From positions 88,915 through 152,914 of the forward strand of contig NZ_BDDT01000009.1 of the NCBI RefSeq assembly GCF_001661495.1: a DNA stretch of 64,000 bases. The letters are read 5' to 3'. Positions 63,313 through 64,000 of this stretch are shown here, piece after piece; position 1 is the first letter of the stretch, and each line of letters opens with the position of its first letter. The translations under genes and the position numbers were made by a program. This DNA comes from Pseudoalteromonas prydzensis (GTDB taxonomy: Bacteria; Pseudomonadota; Gammaproteobacteria; Enterobacterales; Alteromonadaceae). The notes under the pieces were generated by a model. The model was not told the origin of the DNA and made no database searches. It worked only from the letters and a program-made list of their open reading frames with translations.

Positions 63313-63390
63313 ACATATCAACTCCAGTTAAACTGTGTATAACAACAGTAGTTGATGCTATGAATTTTGCAAAAATTTTGCAAAAAAATG

Positions 63391-63421
63391 TGCCTGTCCT
63401 ATTTTTCCCTCCTATTTTTCC
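63391..63421. repeat. Right-flank REP-like end of the RAYT element
   Basis: TGCCTGTCC is followed by CTATTTTTCCCT repeated twice in direct orientation. The complement of TGCCTGTCC pairs in sense with the GGACAGGC of the left tandem repeat. The group II reverse transcriptase homology starts right after it, so this is the insertion boundary. Confidence 0.55.
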
Positions 63422-64000
63422 CTTATTTTGAGCCTCAATTTTCACCACATAGTTATGGTTATCGCCCTCATAAAAGAGCCTGTCAAGCAGTGAACTATGT
63501 TCAATCTTGTGTTAAACAAGGTTATAAAACAGCGGTTGATATCGACTTGTCCAAGTTCTTTGATGAAGTAAACCATGACATGCTGATGAATCGTGTTGGT
63601 CGTAAAATCAAAGACAAAGCACTCATGCGCCTACTCGGTAAATACTTACGAGCGGGGATCGCAGAGCGCGAAACAGGTCTGTGGTTTGAGTCAACCAAAG
63701 GAGTCCCTCAAGGCGGGCCATTATCCCCTTTACTTTCCAATATTTTACTCGATGAATTAGATAAGAAGCTAACCTACAAACAACTTAAGTTTGCACGTTA
63801 CGCTGATGACATAATCATTTTAGTAAAAACCAAAAGCGAAGGACTAATAATCCAACAGGAAATTACTGCGTTCATCACTAAGCGATTAAAACTCAAAGTG
63901 AATGAATCGAAAAGTCGGGTCGGTCCTGTATCAGGCTCGAAATTTCTCGGGTTTACCTTCCGTTACGGTCAAGTGCAGATCCACGAACAGGCGCTAAAGA
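63421..64000 (+). pseudogene. Group II intron reverse transcriptase (class C type), cut at the 5' side and running off the window
   Basis: The frame reads FEPQFSPHSYGYRPHKRACQ, then AVDIDLSKFFDEVNHDMLMN, GVPQGGPLSPLLSNILLDEL, FARYADDIIILV and LKLKVNESKSRVGPVSGSKF, covering RT domains 2-6 with the catalytic YADD. The LDELDKKL and LKLKVN-x-KS patterns resemble class C intron enzymes. The N-terminal about 100 residues are missing: the frame runs back only into the RAYT flank, to an ATG at 63388. The 3' end lies beyond the window. Orientation is opposite to the cassettes. Confidence 0.8.

Overview
The window looks like a chromosome segment of a marine gammaproteobacterium of the Alteromonadales, most like Pseudoalteromonas. 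The reasons are the gammaproteobacterial gene order leuS-lptE-holA-nadD-rsfS-rlmH-mrdA-mrdB-rlpA-dacA-ybeD-lipB-lipA, the AT-rich intergenic DNA, a DUF3360 transporter, a YcbZ-type Lon protease and a dispersed ACCCAAAC...CCTCAAGAT palindrome family. No rRNA or tRNA gene was recognised. The species call is inference.

Layout. 1-1.1 kb: 3' end of a secreted pectate-lyase-like enzyme with carbohydrate-binding modules. 1.1-28 kb: ordinary core and accessory genes. These include YgjV, a paired YdcZ-type exporter with a LysR regulator, an AraC regulator with a LysE exporter, DUF3360, MYG1, MscS, BrkB, pirin with glutathionyl-hydroquinone reductase, RDD, crotonase, a tricorn-like protease, CIA30, a sugar porter, FKBP with a Lon-like protease, and YbeL. 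28-41.2 kb: the leuS-to-lipA housekeeping block (leucyl-tRNA synthetase, LPS transport, DNA polymerase III delta, NAD synthesis, ribosome silencing and methylation, cell elongation and peptidoglycan, lipoate). A 265-bp MITE-like element and a strong terminator lie inside it. 41.2-44.6 kb: an accessory island with three cysteine-free paralogous proteins of unknown function, a duplicated 241-bp block, two decayed ORF tails and an IS3-family relic. 44.6-47.5 kb: an aldo/keto reductase and a CSS-motif EAL protein.

47.9-59.4 kb: a fructan/sucrose utilisation locus. A LacI-family regulator converges on a minus-strand gene series: fructokinase, SusC-type TonB-dependent transporter, SusD-type lipoprotein, sugar porter, GH32 fructosidase and CscB-like permease. 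The SusC/SusD pair is of Bacteroidota type. A 19-bp shared sequence centred on ACAACGTTGT occurs twice in front of susC and once in front of the fructokinase, and is the likely LacI-family operator. The inferred route is capture and hydrolysis of fructan at the outer membrane, periplasmic import of fragments, permease uptake of sucrose or fructose, and phosphorylation of fructose.

59.4-64 kb: a mobile region that reads as part of an integron cassette array on the minus strand. It holds a frameshifted GNAT cassette, an attC site and an RDD-protein cassette. The 3' end of a group II intron is inserted exactly in the GNAT cassette's attC core. Further right are a truncated IS1182-like element, a 61-bp tandem duplication, a REP-associated tyrosine transposase, and a group IIC-type intron reverse transcriptase cut at its 5' side and running off the right edge. 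The integrase is not in the window.
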